Of a stretch of DNA of 64,000 nucleotides, positions 18,876 through 28,358 are shown in pieces. The notes under the pieces were generated by a model, which did no database searches, had not been told where the DNA came from, and was given only the letters and a program-made list of their open reading frames with translations. Position numbers and translations under genes: made by a program. The DNA comes from Saprospiraceae bacterium (GTDB lineage: Bacteria; Bacteroidota; Bacteroidia; Chitinophagales; Saprospiraceae): positions 1 to 64,000 of the forward strand of contig JADKCF010000002.1 of the NCBI GenBank assembly GCA_016714765.1, in the 5' to 3' direction. The stretch's first letter is position 1. Each line of letters begins with the position of its first letter.

Positions 18876-19955
18876 ATGGTCTTAGGAATTTTAAAAGAAC
18901 AAAACTTTAATCGTGTATCGATTGCCCCATCAGCATCCAAAAAACTGACTGGCATGGGCCTCAAAAGCCAGATGGAAACCGGAGCTGGCAATAATGCCGG
19001 TTTTGGCGATCATCTATATAGTGAAAACGGATTTGACATTCAATCCAGAGATGTGGTGCTCTCCTCATCTGACATTATTATCAGTATAGCACCTATTTCT
19101 GATAGTGAGATGAATAAAATGAAAAAAGGAGCTTTATACATTTCTATGTTTGCGCCATACCAAAACAATGAAGTGCTAGCACATCTCTCTGCTTTTCCCA
19201 TCAATGTGGTGAGTATGGATATGATACCACGGACCACACTTGCTCAATCCATGGACGTACTGTCTTCTATGGCATCTCTGGCAGGATATAAAGCTGTACT
19301 GAAAGCAGGAGATCATTATAATAACATGTTTCCTATGATGATGACGGCGGCAGGTACTATCCCGCCTACTAAAGTTATGATCCTGGGAGCGGGTGTTGCC
19401 GGTTTGCAAGCCATAGCCACCGCCAAAAGGCTGGGAGCAGTAGTAGAAGCATTTGATACCCGGGCTGCTGCCAAAGAAGAAGTCATGAGTCTGGGTGCCA
19501 CATTTGTAGAAGTGGAAGGGGCTGTAGATGACAGGGGTGCAGGAGGATATGCCGTACAACAGTCAGATGAATATCTTGCAAAACAAAGAGCACTCGTACA
19601 AGAAAGAGCGTTAAAATCCAATATCGTTATTGCTACTGCTCAGGTTAGGGGCCGCAAAGCGCCGCTGCTCATTACTCAGGAAACCATAGATAATATGAAG
19701 CCGGGATCAGTCATTGTAGATCTTGCCGCATCTACAGGTGGCAACTGTGCTTATACAGAAAATAATAATACTATCGTAAAAAAGGGTGTCACCATCATTG
19801 GCAATTCTGATCTTTCTGATGAATTGAGCAGTGTGGCAAGTACATTATTTTCCAATAACATCATTAATTTTCTTCAGATTGTAGTAAAAGACGGTGTGGC
19901 AAACCTGAATGAAGAAAACGAAATCATTAAATCTGCACTTATTTCTAAAGCATAA
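18876..19955 (+). CDS. pntAA: NAD(P) transhydrogenase subunit alpha part 1
   Basis: The NAD(H)-binding domain I of proton-translocating transhydrogenase, which makes NADPH from NADH at the expense of the proton gradient. The protein has 360 residues with the nucleotide fold VMILGAGVAGLQAIATAKRLGAVVEAFDTR and the mobile-loop region RGRKAPLLI. ATG 18876 is preferred to a TTG at 18867. The alpha subunit is split into two genes, as in Rhodospirillum and many Bacteroidota. The next two genes complete the enzyme. Confidence 0.95.
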   Translation: MVLGILKEQNFNRVSIAPSASKKLTGMGLKSQMETGAGNNAGFGDHLYSENGFDIQSRDVVLSSSDIIISIAPISDSEMNKMKKGALYISMFAPYQNNEVLAHLSAFPINVVSMDMIPRTTLAQSMDVLSSMASLAGYKAVLKAGDHYNNMFPMMMTAAGTIPPTKVMILGAGVAGLQAIATAKRLGAVVEAFDTRAAAKEEVMSLGATFVEVEGAVDDRGAGGYAVQQSDEYLAKQRALVQERALKSNIVIATAQVRGRKAPLLITQETIDNMKPGSVIVDLAASTGGNCAYTENNNTIVKKGVTIIGNSDLSDELSSVASTLFSNNIINFLQIVVKDGVANLNEENEIIKSALISKA

Positions 19956-19960
19956 TTCAC

Positions 19961-20275
19961 ATGGACCAGTTATTAAATTTTATTTCGGAAAATTTTAATT
20001 TCATTTTTCTCCTCATTTTGATGATCATCTTAGGATTTGAAGTCATCTCCAGGGTTCCTGCGGTTTTGCATACTCCCCTGATGAGCGGTGCCAATGCTAT
20101 TCATGGTGTGGTCATCATAGGTGCTATCATAGTAATGGGTCAGGCTGAGCATGATAATTACCTGGCTTTAATCCTGGGGTTTTTGGCCGTAATACTCGGT
20201 ACACTCAATGTGGTCGGTGGTTTTGTGGTGACAGACAGAATGCTAGAAATGTTTAAAAAAAGAAAGAAGAACTAA
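19961..20275 (+). CDS. pntAB: NAD(P) transhydrogenase subunit alpha part 2
   Basis: A small membrane subunit (104 residues, three helices) of transhydrogenase; it forms part of the proton channel with the beta subunit. SRVPAVLHTPLMSGANAIHGVVIIGA is the conserved first-helix region. It follows pntAA after five bases. Confidence 0.95.
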   Translation: MDQLLNFISENFNFIFLLILMIILGFEVISRVPAVLHTPLMSGANAIHGVVIIGAIIVMGQAEHDNYLALILGFLAVILGTLNVVGGFVVTDRMLEMFKKRKKN

Positions 20276-20334
20276 TACATTTACACAACCATTAACAACA
20301 ACATTTTTCTGTTAGTACATCACAAATTTAAATT

Positions 20335-21750
20335 ATGTCAAACGGACTTCTATCATTAAGTTATCTCATAGGAAGTGTTTCCTTTATCATAGGTCTTAAA
20401 ATGCTGTCTCACCCTGATACAGCCCGAAGGGGCAATTTATATGCAGCCATTGGTATGACCATCGCTATAGTAGCGACGATATTTTTATATACAGACAAGG
20501 AAGGCAGTGGTTTAGGCAATTATCTGTGGATATTCGGAGGTTTGGTCATTGGATCTATATTGGGTACTTATGCTGCTCGAAAAGTACAAATGACAGCGAT
20601 GCCACAAATGGTCAGTCTTTTTAACGGTATGGGTGGGGCTTGTGCTGCAATTATCTCAGTAGTGGAGTTTAAGCATATGATACATTCCGGTGGTGATGTG
20701 ACAGCCGATCCTGTGCTGACCATGATTATCCTGCTGGGTCTCGTGATCGGTACGATTTCATTTACAGGAAGTATGATTGCTTTTGGAAAACTAAATGGCA
20801 ATATCAATGACAAAACACTTCCACTACAACAGGTAATCAATATAGGCTTGCTGGCACTCATCGTTATTTTGCTTGTAGGAGTAGTCACCGGCTGGATTAG
20901 TATAGCCCCTATATCTATGATGTACATTTTACTGATCATCTCTGCATTATATGGTGTTTTATTTGTCATGCCTATCGGAGGAGCAGATATGCCGGTGGTG
21001 ATCTCCCTTCTTAATTCTTTTACAGGTGTCGCTGCAGCTTTTGGCGGATTTGTGTACGACAATTCTGTGATGCTTACAGGTGGTATACTCGTAGGTAGTG
21101 CCGGTACAGTTCTGACCGTCTTGATGTGCAAAGCTATGAACAGATCTCTTACAAACGTAATTGTTGGATCTTTTGGCGGAAATAAATCCGGAACATCTTC
21201 CTCTGCGTCTGGTGGAACTTATAAAGAAATCTCTATCAGTGATACTGCTGTTCTGATGCTATATTCTAAAAAAGTAATTATTGTTCCTGGTTATGGTTTA
21301 GCTGTAGCCCAGGCACAGCATATCTGTCATGAGCTCGAAAAAGTACTGGACCAAAATGGTGTGGATGTAAAATATGCTATACACCCTGTGGCAGGGAGGA
21401 TGCCCGGCCACATGAATGTATTGCTTGCAGAGGCTGATGTTTCATATGATAAACTGCTCGACATGGAAGAGATCAACCCTGAGTTTTCGCATACTGATGT
21501 AGTGTTGGTGCTCGGTGCCAATGATGTTGTCAATCCGGCAGCTAAAACAGATCCTGCCTCTCCCATTTACGGAATGCCTATCCTGGATGTAGAAGATGCA
21601 TCCCATGTTATTGTTAATAAACGAAGCATGAAACCAGGATATGCCGGCATAGAAAACATGTTGTTTTTCCAACCCAAAACATCTATGCTTTTCGGTGATG
21701 CTAAAGATGCTTTGACAAAACTAGTGGCTGAGATTAAGAGCCTTGGATAA
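20335..21750 (+). CDS. pntB: NAD(P) transhydrogenase subunit beta
   Basis: A 471-residue inner-membrane subunit: about eight to nine helices for proton transfer (residues 1-270), then the soluble NADP(H)-binding domain III (about 290-471) with PGYGLAVAQAQH, YAIHPVAGRMPGHMNVLLAEA, and GANDVVNPAA. It closes the three-gene pnt operon. Confidence 0.96.
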   Translation: MSNGLLSLSYLIGSVSFIIGLKMLSHPDTARRGNLYAAIGMTIAIVATIFLYTDKEGSGLGNYLWIFGGLVIGSILGTYAARKVQMTAMPQMVSLFNGMGGACAAIISVVEFKHMIHSGGDVTADPVLTMIILLGLVIGTISFTGSMIAFGKLNGNINDKTLPLQQVINIGLLALIVILLVGVVTGWISIAPISMMYILLIISALYGVLFVMPIGGADMPVVISLLNSFTGVAAAFGGFVYDNSVMLTGGILVGSAGTVLTVLMCKAMNRSLTNVIVGSFGGNKSGTSSSASGGTYKEISISDTAVLMLYSKKVIIVPGYGLAVAQAQHICHELEKVLDQNGVDVKYAIHPVAGRMPGHMNVLLAEADVSYDKLLDMEEINPEFSHTDVVLVLGANDVVNPAAKTDPASPIYGMPILDVEDASHVIVNKRSMKPGYAGIENMLFFQPKTSMLFGDAKDALTKLVAEIKSLG

Positions 21751-21774
21751 TTAGTAGTTATTACTACGTCCAGT

Positions 21775-22326
21775 CTAACTTTCCTGCCTGGCTTCCGGGT
21801 TAAAGCCAATGGGGTTAAAACCTATGGGAGGCAATCGTTGCTGCTCATCGTCATCAAAATCCTCCCATTCTGTAATAATATCTACCAAGGCTCCTATATG
21901 TCTGACTATAAATGGTTCTTTTAGTTCGTCTGGTCTCAGTATCTCCAAAGTATGCGGTGGCTTCGGTTCGCCATATCCTTCTATCTGTGGACTTACCAAC
22001 ATCACCATGATTTTACCATTGAACAGTTGCTGATAAATCAGAGATCCATTTGATTTTATCATAGTCCGTTTAACACCGGAATCCTCCATATTTTCCGAAA
22101 TACCACTGCTAGATCTACCTAAATCCAATATGACCGCCTCAAGGTTTTCGATATTGTCTCTGATAATCACTTCTGATTTGGGCATTTCGGTTTGCTTACT
22201 GACATCTTTAAGTGTTTTTTTTAGCATAGGCTTGATTTCCGAGTGCCAAGCTTTACGATAGTTGTCTGTATTTTTGAGTACTTGTTTGTATTTATTAATC
22301 TTTGCAGCGAGAGTATTTGTGTCCAT
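21775..22326 (-). CDS. hypothetical protein with a PIGFNPIGFNP tail
   Basis: I do not recognise this 183-residue protein. It has a Lys-rich helical first half (about 1-50), a probable beta-rich middle (about 90-150, GKIMVMLVSPQIEGYGEP), an acidic stretch and a short tandem repeat PIGFN-PIGFN near the C-terminus. No signal peptide or membrane helix. Codon use looks like the neighbours. It is monocistronic and convergent to pntB. Confidence 0.6.
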   Translation of the reverse strand: MDTNTLAAKINKYKQVLKNTDNYRKAWHSEIKPMLKKTLKDVSKQTEMPKSEVIIRDNIENLEAVILDLGRSSSGISENMEDSGVKRTMIKSNGSLIYQQLFNGKIMVMLVSPQIEGYGEPKPPHTLEILRPDELKEPFIVRHIGALVDIITEWEDFDDDEQQRLPPIGFNPIGFNPEARQES

Positions 22327-22362
22327 ATTTTAAAATAAGTGCCATTTTTTAATTAAAAATTA

Positions 22363-23595
22363 TCAAAGTTTGCTTGTCATCAGTAATTCCAGACTTGTAT
22401 ATTTCAACCCGAAGCGTCTGCTCAGGTACTCATTGGTAATACAGCCTTTATAGGCATAACATCCGTGTCTTATCCCCTGATTTTCATAAAGGATATTATC
22501 AAAGTGGAGCCCACTACCCATTTTTAGTAACAATGGTGTAATGATATTGCTGACGGCTAGTGATGCTGTACGACTAACTTTAGATGCAATATTTGGCACA
22601 CAATAATGAATCACCCCGTGTAAGATATAACTGGGATTATCCAGCGTTGTCATTCTTGAAGTTTCTATACACCCTCCCTGATCTATACTTACATCTATGA
22701 TAACCGCTCCGTCTTTCATCTTGGATACCATTTCTTCTGTGACCAGGATAGGTGCTCTTCCGCTTTTGGAATGTATTGCTCCTATGACTACATCTGCACT
22801 CGTCAGCTGATATGCAAGATATACAGGGTTGATGGATGATGTATGCAGATGTCTGCCTACTGCATTTTGCAATCTCATCAGCTTTGTAATGTCATTGTCA
22901 AAAACCCTCACTGAAGCACCTAATCCAATAGCCACTTTGATGGCCGACTCTGCCACTACGCCCGCTCCTAAAATGACAATCTTGGCCGGTGGTACACCCG
23001 ATACTCCACCCAATAACATACCTCTGCCTCCTTCTCTGGAATTGTTTAGGTATTCAGCCGCAGTCATTACTGCACAATTACCCGCAATTTCACTCATAAT
23101 ATGCACGATAGGGTAATTGCCATCTTCTGATTGCAGGTATTCCATTGCTAGAGCTGTTATCCTCTTTTTCTTTAACTTCTCCAGGTAGTCGTCATTCAAT
23201 ACCGGCAACTGCAATGGTGATATCAATATCTGATCGGGATACATGAGGTCTATCTCTTCTGATGTAGGAGGCGCAATCTTTACCAATACCTGTGACTTAA
23301 ATACCTCTTCTTTACTAAAAGATATTTGTGCACCAGCTTCTGAAAAATGATGGTCAGTAAAGTTAGACTTCAACCCTGCACCGGATTCTATGATCACTTT
23401 GTGGCCATATCCTATCAGAGTCCTGATGGAGTGAGGCACTAATGCTACACGATGCTCATTGAGAATAATCTCTTTGGGGACACCAATGGTGAGACTTTTT
23501 GTTTTGTCTTGTGTGGATAATGTCTCCACCTCTGTTTGGTATTGACCCTCTGTAAAGAAGTCGGAAAATATAATAGGTTTGTTCAGTTTGCTCAT
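22363..23595 (-). CDS. ald: alanine dehydrogenase
   Basis: Converts L-alanine and NAD to pyruvate and ammonia (reversible); 410 residues. The N-terminal AlaDh/PNT catalytic domain has IGVPKEIILNEHRVALVP, and the NAD domain has VILGAGVVAESAIKVAIGLGASVRVFDND. The IDQGGCIETSRMT segment is typical of alanine dehydrogenases. It is about 35 residues longer at the N-terminus than the classic enzymes, as is common in Bacteroidota. Last of four genes read in the same direction. Confidence 0.9.
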   Translation of the reverse strand: MSKLNKPIIFSDFFTEGQYQTEVETLSTQDKTKSLTIGVPKEIILNEHRVALVPHSIRTLIGYGHKVIIESGAGLKSNFTDHHFSEAGAQISFSKEEVFKSQVLVKIAPPTSEEIDLMYPDQILISPLQLPVLNDDYLEKLKKKRITALAMEYLQSEDGNYPIVHIMSEIAGNCAVMTAAEYLNNSREGGRGMLLGGVSGVPPAKIVILGAGVVAESAIKVAIGLGASVRVFDNDITKLMRLQNAVGRHLHTSSINPVYLAYQLTSADVVIGAIHSKSGRAPILVTEEMVSKMKDGAVIIDVSIDQGGCIETSRMTTLDNPSYILHGVIHYCVPNIASKVSRTASLAVSNIITPLLLKMGSGLHFDNILYENQGIRHGCYAYKGCITNEYLSRRFGLKYTSLELLMTSKL

Positions 23596-23629
23596 CTTTA
23601 AATTCTAACGGATGACAAATCTAATTTAT

Positions 23630-24064
23630 TTATGTGGATGATTTGATATAACTCACTTCTATTTTTCTCAAATGATTTCCAGATACCTGAATATCTATAC
23701 TATAATAGTTTTCTTGCAAAATTTTTTCAGCAAAATTAGGCCACTCAATAAAACAGTAATGCCCACTGTACAAATATTCTTCCAATCCTATGTCCATTGC
23801 CTCACTGATATCTTTTATTCTGTACAAATCCATGTGATAAATCTTATCACTTTCTGTGACATATTCATTGATAATAGAAAACGTAGGGCTTGTAATGTCG
23901 TTTTTACATCCTAATGACCGGCATAATGATTTTATTAGCGTGGTCTTGCCGGCCCCAAGTTGTCCATTGAAGGTAAAAATTTTTGACTTTAATGGTCCAT
24001 CCAATATTTTTGAAGCTATTTCTGAGAGATCATCTACAGATAAACTTGTATAAACGCGATCCAT
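23630..24064 (-). CDS. tsaE: tRNA threonylcarbamoyladenosine biosynthesis ATPase TsaE
   Basis: ATPase of the complex that places threonylcarbamoyl on A37 of ANN-decoding tRNAs. Length 144 residues, Walker A GQLGAGKTT and the following SPTF and HMDLYRI blocks. It follows the dehydrogenase small-subunit gene by one base, so it is translated from the same message although the functions differ. Confidence 0.95.
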   Translation of the reverse strand: MDRVYTSLSVDDLSEIASKILDGPLKSKIFTFNGQLGAGKTTLIKSLCRSLGCKNDITSPTFSIINEYVTESDKIYHMDLYRIKDISEAMDIGLEEYLYSGHYCFIEWPNFAEKILQENYYSIDIQVSGNHLRKIEVSYIKSST

Positions 24065-24065
24065 A

Positions 24066-24770
24066 TCAGCCTATAAGGTTACCTTTTTCATCCCACTGGG
24101 CTATTTTTTGCTGGTCTGATATTTTCAGACACTGATCCAATGTTTTTTGGTCATATGCCAAACCGTGCTTCTTGAGTACTGCATCCGGTACACCATCCCA
24201 CTGATTGGGCCTGTTGCCTACATATCCCAAATCCTTTATACCTTCCTTAGATGTAAAGAATCCTGTGCAGGTCAGATTTCTCATTAAATTGAAAAAATGT
24301 ACTCCAAACTTCATGTCAGCGTCAGCAGTATCCGGATAGGCTATTTTATCTATGAGGGATATCCTTTCATCCGGGCTGATATCAATAAAAGGTTTTCCGT
24401 AAGTAGCCTGGCTGAAATTTTCCAACCACATCATGCCACCACGCATAGGTACCTGAAATTTGGGATAATCTTTCATCATAAATTCAATAAAATCGGGCAC
24501 ACCGGCTTCTGAAGCACTGCAGGAAGTGTCATCCTTAGGTATGATGATATCAGAAATCATTGAAACTATTTTCTTTTCCTTTGCGGAAAAAAAGGTTTCT
24601 GACATTAATTTTTTATCCTGTGTTATTTCTTCTGGTGTCCTACCATAGAGACCTGACTGGATTATTTCTTCAGCTTTTTGTTTGTCATCCTGACCACAAC
24701 CCATACTCAACAAAAATCCTGTGGCCACTGTCCCTGTAAGCAAAACTTTTAGGTTTTCTCTTCTGTCCAT
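24066..24770 (-). CDS. gluconate 2-dehydrogenase subunit 3 family protein (exported)
   Basis: The small partner subunit of a membrane-bound GMC dehydrogenase. The N-terminus MDRRENLKVLLTGTVATGF resembles a twin-arginine signal, and the Cys in SMGCG could be a lipobox. ATG 24770 is preferred to 24824 because it places this signal first. The remaining part (about 60-230) is the subunit 3 domain. It overlaps the end of the GMC gene, which supports a stable complex in the periplasm. Confidence 0.85.
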   Translation of the reverse strand: MDRRENLKVLLTGTVATGFLLSMGCGQDDKQKAEEIIQSGLYGRTPEEITQDKKLMSETFFSAKEKKIVSMISDIIIPKDDTSCSASEAGVPDFIEFMMKDYPKFQVPMRGGMMWLENFSQATYGKPFIDISPDERISLIDKIAYPDTADADMKFGVHFFNLMRNLTCTGFFTSKEGIKDLGYVGNRPNQWDGVPDAVLKKHGLAYDQKTLDQCLKISDQQKIAQWDEKGNLIG

Positions 24771-24772
24771 GA

Positions 24773-26512
24773 TCAGATATTTTGTTTTTTTAATTGATCT
24801 ATGATATACTCTGATGTTCTCCATGATAAGGCAAGTATGGTCCAGGTGGGGTTTTTATCTGCTTGGGAGACAAATGATCCGGCATCCACCACAAAAAGAT
24901 TTTTGCAATCATGCGCCTGGGCATATTTATTGAGTGCTGAAGTTTTAGGGTCATCACCCATTCTGGAAGTACCTACCTCATGAATGATGCGCCCCGGTGT
25001 TGCCAGACCATAATCTGTATCCGCTTTTGGCTTTTCGCCTAGTATTACACCACCCATACCGGTTAGTATATCTTCGAAGGTATCGTGCATATGTTTGGCT
25101 TGTTTTACCTCGTGTTCTGTCCATTTGTAGTGAAACCTTAGGACAGGGATACCAAATTTGTCCACTGTTTGAGGATCGATTCCGCAGTAGTTATCGTATT
25201 GTGGCACACTCTCTCCCCTTCCGGACATACCCACCATAGCTCCATAAATCCTTCGCACATCATTTTTAAGACTGGCACCGTAACCACCGTTAGCAGTCGG
25301 TTTACCCATCTGATCTGTAAGATACTTTCTCATGGTGTCCATCCCAAATCCAAATCCATATGAGGGCATACTCATTCCTCCCCAATATTCTATATGATAT
25401 CCTCTTGGAAAATCGAGTTTTTTGTTGTCCAGCCACCAGGGTGAATATACATGCATTCCTCCGACACCATCCTCATTATATCTTTCCCTTTCTACCAGTT
25501 GCGGCATAAACGCCATTCTGTCAGTTCCTGTAGAGTCGTGTAAATATCTTCCTACTACACCGGAACTATTGGAAAGGCCATTGGGGTGGGTTTTTGATTT
25601 TGAATTGAGCATGATTCTTGCGGTTTCACAGGCAGAAGCAGCCAGGACCACGACTTTTGCTCCTATTCTGTACTCTTCCAAGGTTTTTTTATCGATATAT
25701 AACACCCCTGATGCTTGTCCTTTTTCATCTGTAATGACTTCTCTGACCATGGCATGAGTATACAGCTCTACTTTGCCTTTTTGCATGGCTGGTTTTACCA
25801 GACAAGTACTCGATGAAAAGTCTGCATATACTTGGCAGGCACGATTACATTGTGCACAAAAGAAACAAACACCTCTTTCGTTATTTATTTTTCTGGTCAG
25901 TATAGACAGTCTGGATGGTATGACCGGTACTTTGGCAACTGCAGCCCCTTTTTTTACAAATAAGTCATGTAGTCTGGGTTTGGGTGGAGGAAGAAAAAAC
26001 CCATCAGGATCATTGGCAAGACCTTCGTTGGTTCCAAAAACCCCAATAAGCTTATCAACTTTGTCATAATATGGTTTTACATCATCATAACCGATAGGCC
26101 AGTTATCTCCAAGGCCATCCTGATCTTTTCTTTTAAAATCCTTGGGGCCAAAGCGAAGAGAAATCCTGCCCCAGTGATTGGTTCTGCCACCGAGCATCCT
26201 GGATCTGAACCAGTCAAACGAAGTTCCATCTTTATGTGTATAGGGTTCGCCTTCTATCTCCCAACCTCCCCATGCGGCATCAAAATCTCCAAAAGCCCGT
26301 TGTGTACCCGCGCCTCTCCTGGGAGACTCCCATGGCCATTTTAATTGCGTTTTATATTCTTCTTTGGCAGGGTCGTAATCCCCTCCTGCTTCCAGCACCG
26401 CAACTGAGAGTCCTGCTTCTGAAAGAATTTTTGCTGCCATACCACCTCCGGCACCGGAACCTACTATACAGATATCATATTTTTTGTCCTGCTCCTTGAT
26501 CTGAAAACTCAT
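24773..26512 (-). CDS. GMC-family FAD oxidoreductase (gluconate/sugar dehydrogenase-like)
   Basis: A 579-residue flavoprotein: FAD-binding motif VGSGAGGGMAAKILSEAG near the start and the C-terminal GMC domain with HEVGTSRMG and VVDAGSFVSQADKNPTWTI. A cysteine-rich patch FFCAQCNRACQ could bind a metal or be structural. No clear signal peptide of its own; it may be carried out by the Tat signal on its partner, encoded next. The substrate is probably a sugar or sugar acid, not proven. Confidence 0.88.
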   Translation of the reverse strand: MSFQIKEQDKKYDICIVGSGAGGGMAAKILSEAGLSVAVLEAGGDYDPAKEEYKTQLKWPWESPRRGAGTQRAFGDFDAAWGGWEIEGEPYTHKDGTSFDWFRSRMLGGRTNHWGRISLRFGPKDFKRKDQDGLGDNWPIGYDDVKPYYDKVDKLIGVFGTNEGLANDPDGFFLPPPKPRLHDLFVKKGAAVAKVPVIPSRLSILTRKINNERGVCFFCAQCNRACQVYADFSSSTCLVKPAMQKGKVELYTHAMVREVITDEKGQASGVLYIDKKTLEEYRIGAKVVVLAASACETARIMLNSKSKTHPNGLSNSSGVVGRYLHDSTGTDRMAFMPQLVERERYNEDGVGGMHVYSPWWLDNKKLDFPRGYHIEYWGGMSMPSYGFGFGMDTMRKYLTDQMGKPTANGGYGASLKNDVRRIYGAMVGMSGRGESVPQYDNYCGIDPQTVDKFGIPVLRFHYKWTEHEVKQAKHMHDTFEDILTGMGGVILGEKPKADTDYGLATPGRIIHEVGTSRMGDDPKTSALNKYAQAHDCKNLFVVDAGSFVSQADKNPTWTILALSWRTSEYIIDQLKKQNI

Positions 26513-26647
26513 GGCTCTTTATTTTATTGGGTAAATATAATTAAAATTAATTTTTTTACTTACCCATGGACATAAAATTTTTATCCCATAGTGAACCTTC
26601 AAATGCGTGGCTAATGTTTTTTCATGGTAAAGCCACCCTTTAGATTT

Positions 26648-28285
26648 TTAATTCAGATATTTTCCTACGATCGGCACCCTCCTTCCTACTCCGAAAGCTT
26701 TTGAACTTACTCTGAGCACCGGCGCTGTCTGGTGCCTTTTAAACTCGTTGATATTTACTAATCTTAAAATTCTTCTTACCAACACAGGGTCATAACCCAT
26801 ATCAATAATATCCTGAGGTCCTTTTCTTTTCTCGACATACTGAAATAATATTGGGTCCAGTATATCATATTCTGGTAGGCTGTCGCTGTCTTTCTGACCG
26901 GGTCTTAATTCTGCAGATGGCGGTTTTGAAATTGAATTTATGGGAATGACCACATCATCCTTATTGATATATTCGGCTAGTTGATAGACTTCCGTTTTAT
27001 AGACATCACCTATGACTGACAGACCACCACACAGATCACCATAAAGAGTGCCGTACCCTACTGCCATTTCACTTTTGTTGGTAGTATTGAGGAGGATATG
27101 ACCAAACTTGTTGGAAATAGCCATATTTAGGATTCCCCTAACGCGCGCCTGGATATTTTCTTCTGTTACATTAAATGGCAAATCCCCAAAAATCGGTGAA
27201 AGTTTTTCCATAAAGGCATCATACATATCTTTGATCGGTATAATATCATGAGGTAATCCAAGTTTTTGGACCAATTCCATGGCATCATCTACCGAATGTC
27301 CCGTAGAAAACTGCGATGGCATCAGGAGCACTCTGACATTTTCGGGACCAAGGGCCCTTGCTGCCATTACGGCCGTCACTGCAGAATCTATCCCGCCAGA
27401 AAGTCCGAGTACTGCTTTGGAAAAACCCAGTTTTCGGAAATAATCTGAAATACCCAGAACAATAGCATCGTGAATAAGGGCAGTTTTATCTTTTGTCTGG
27501 CCGCTGAAAGATCTTCCTTTTTGTACTTCATTAAGATCATAATGCCTGATACATTCCTGAAAGTATGGCAACTCATCATAAAGAGCTCCGTTTTCCGACA
27601 TAATGATACTGCCCCCATCAAAAATAAGTTCGGTCTGGGCACCACAATGATTGATATAGAACATGGGAATTTTATACCTTTCCACGTTGGCTTTGACGAC
27701 ATTTAATCTGTTTTGGGCATGACTGAAGTTGAACGGTGAAGCTGAAACATTAATGATAAAATCAGGAGCATACTTCATCATCTCATCCAGAGGAATAATC
27801 GTATACAATGGATCATCCGTCCCTACATCCCATATATCTTCACAGACAGTCAATGCTATTTTTTTTCCTTTATACTCCACTACATTCCATGCCTTGGCCG
27901 GCTCAAAATATCTGTACTCATCAAAGACATCATAAGTAGGCAGTAACGTCTTGTGCTGTACAAAGCTGATTTGGCCATCAGATAGAAAATATACTGAATT
28001 AAAAAGACTTTTACCTTTGGGGTGTCTGTTGTGCGAAGGTGCACCGACGACTATAGCTATGCCTTGTGCGTGGGTACAAAGTTCCTGGATACTTTCATCA
28101 GACAATCTGATAAAATCATCAAACTCAAGGAAATCTCTGGGCGGATAGCCACAGGTCGCCAGTTCGCTGAAACATATAATTTCCGCGCCTTCTTTTTTTG
28201 CTTCCTCAATAGCAGATATCATTTTGGCTGTGTTTCCTTCGAAATTTCCTATGTGATAATTGAGTTGTGCTATGGTGATTTTCAT
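26648..28285 (-). CDS. nadE: glutamine-dependent NAD+ synthetase
   Basis: Last step of NAD synthesis: amidation of nicotinate adenine dinucleotide with glutamine as nitrogen donor. It has 545 residues. An N-terminal nitrilase-type glutaminase domain carries the Glu-Lys-Cys triad in FSELATCGYPP, HKTLLPTYDVF and TVCEDIWD; the synthetase domain carries the ATP loop LGLSGGIDSAV. Transcribed alone. Confidence 0.95.
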   Translation of the reverse strand: MKITIAQLNYHIGNFEGNTAKMISAIEEAKKEGAEIICFSELATCGYPPRDFLEFDDFIRLSDESIQELCTHAQGIAIVVGAPSHNRHPKGKSLFNSVYFLSDGQISFVQHKTLLPTYDVFDEYRYFEPAKAWNVVEYKGKKIALTVCEDIWDVGTDDPLYTIIPLDEMMKYAPDFIINVSASPFNFSHAQNRLNVVKANVERYKIPMFYINHCGAQTELIFDGGSIIMSENGALYDELPYFQECIRHYDLNEVQKGRSFSGQTKDKTALIHDAIVLGISDYFRKLGFSKAVLGLSGGIDSAVTAVMAARALGPENVRVLLMPSQFSTGHSVDDAMELVQKLGLPHDIIPIKDMYDAFMEKLSPIFGDLPFNVTEENIQARVRGILNMAISNKFGHILLNTTNKSEMAVGYGTLYGDLCGGLSVIGDVYKTEVYQLAEYINKDDVVIPINSISKPPSAELRPGQKDSDSLPEYDILDPILFQYVEKRKGPQDIIDMGYDPVLVRRILRLVNINEFKRHQTAPVLRVSSKAFGVGRRVPIVGKYLN

Positions 28286-28358
28286 GCTTTGTGTGTTAAA
28301 ACTATAATTGATAGATACATTTTAATGAAATACTGGTAGGTGCATTTTGGTCATAAAA

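Noticed and set aside
20568..21131. A 187-codon frame antisense to pntB
   Set aside because: The reverse of a conserved membrane protein; no independent signal.
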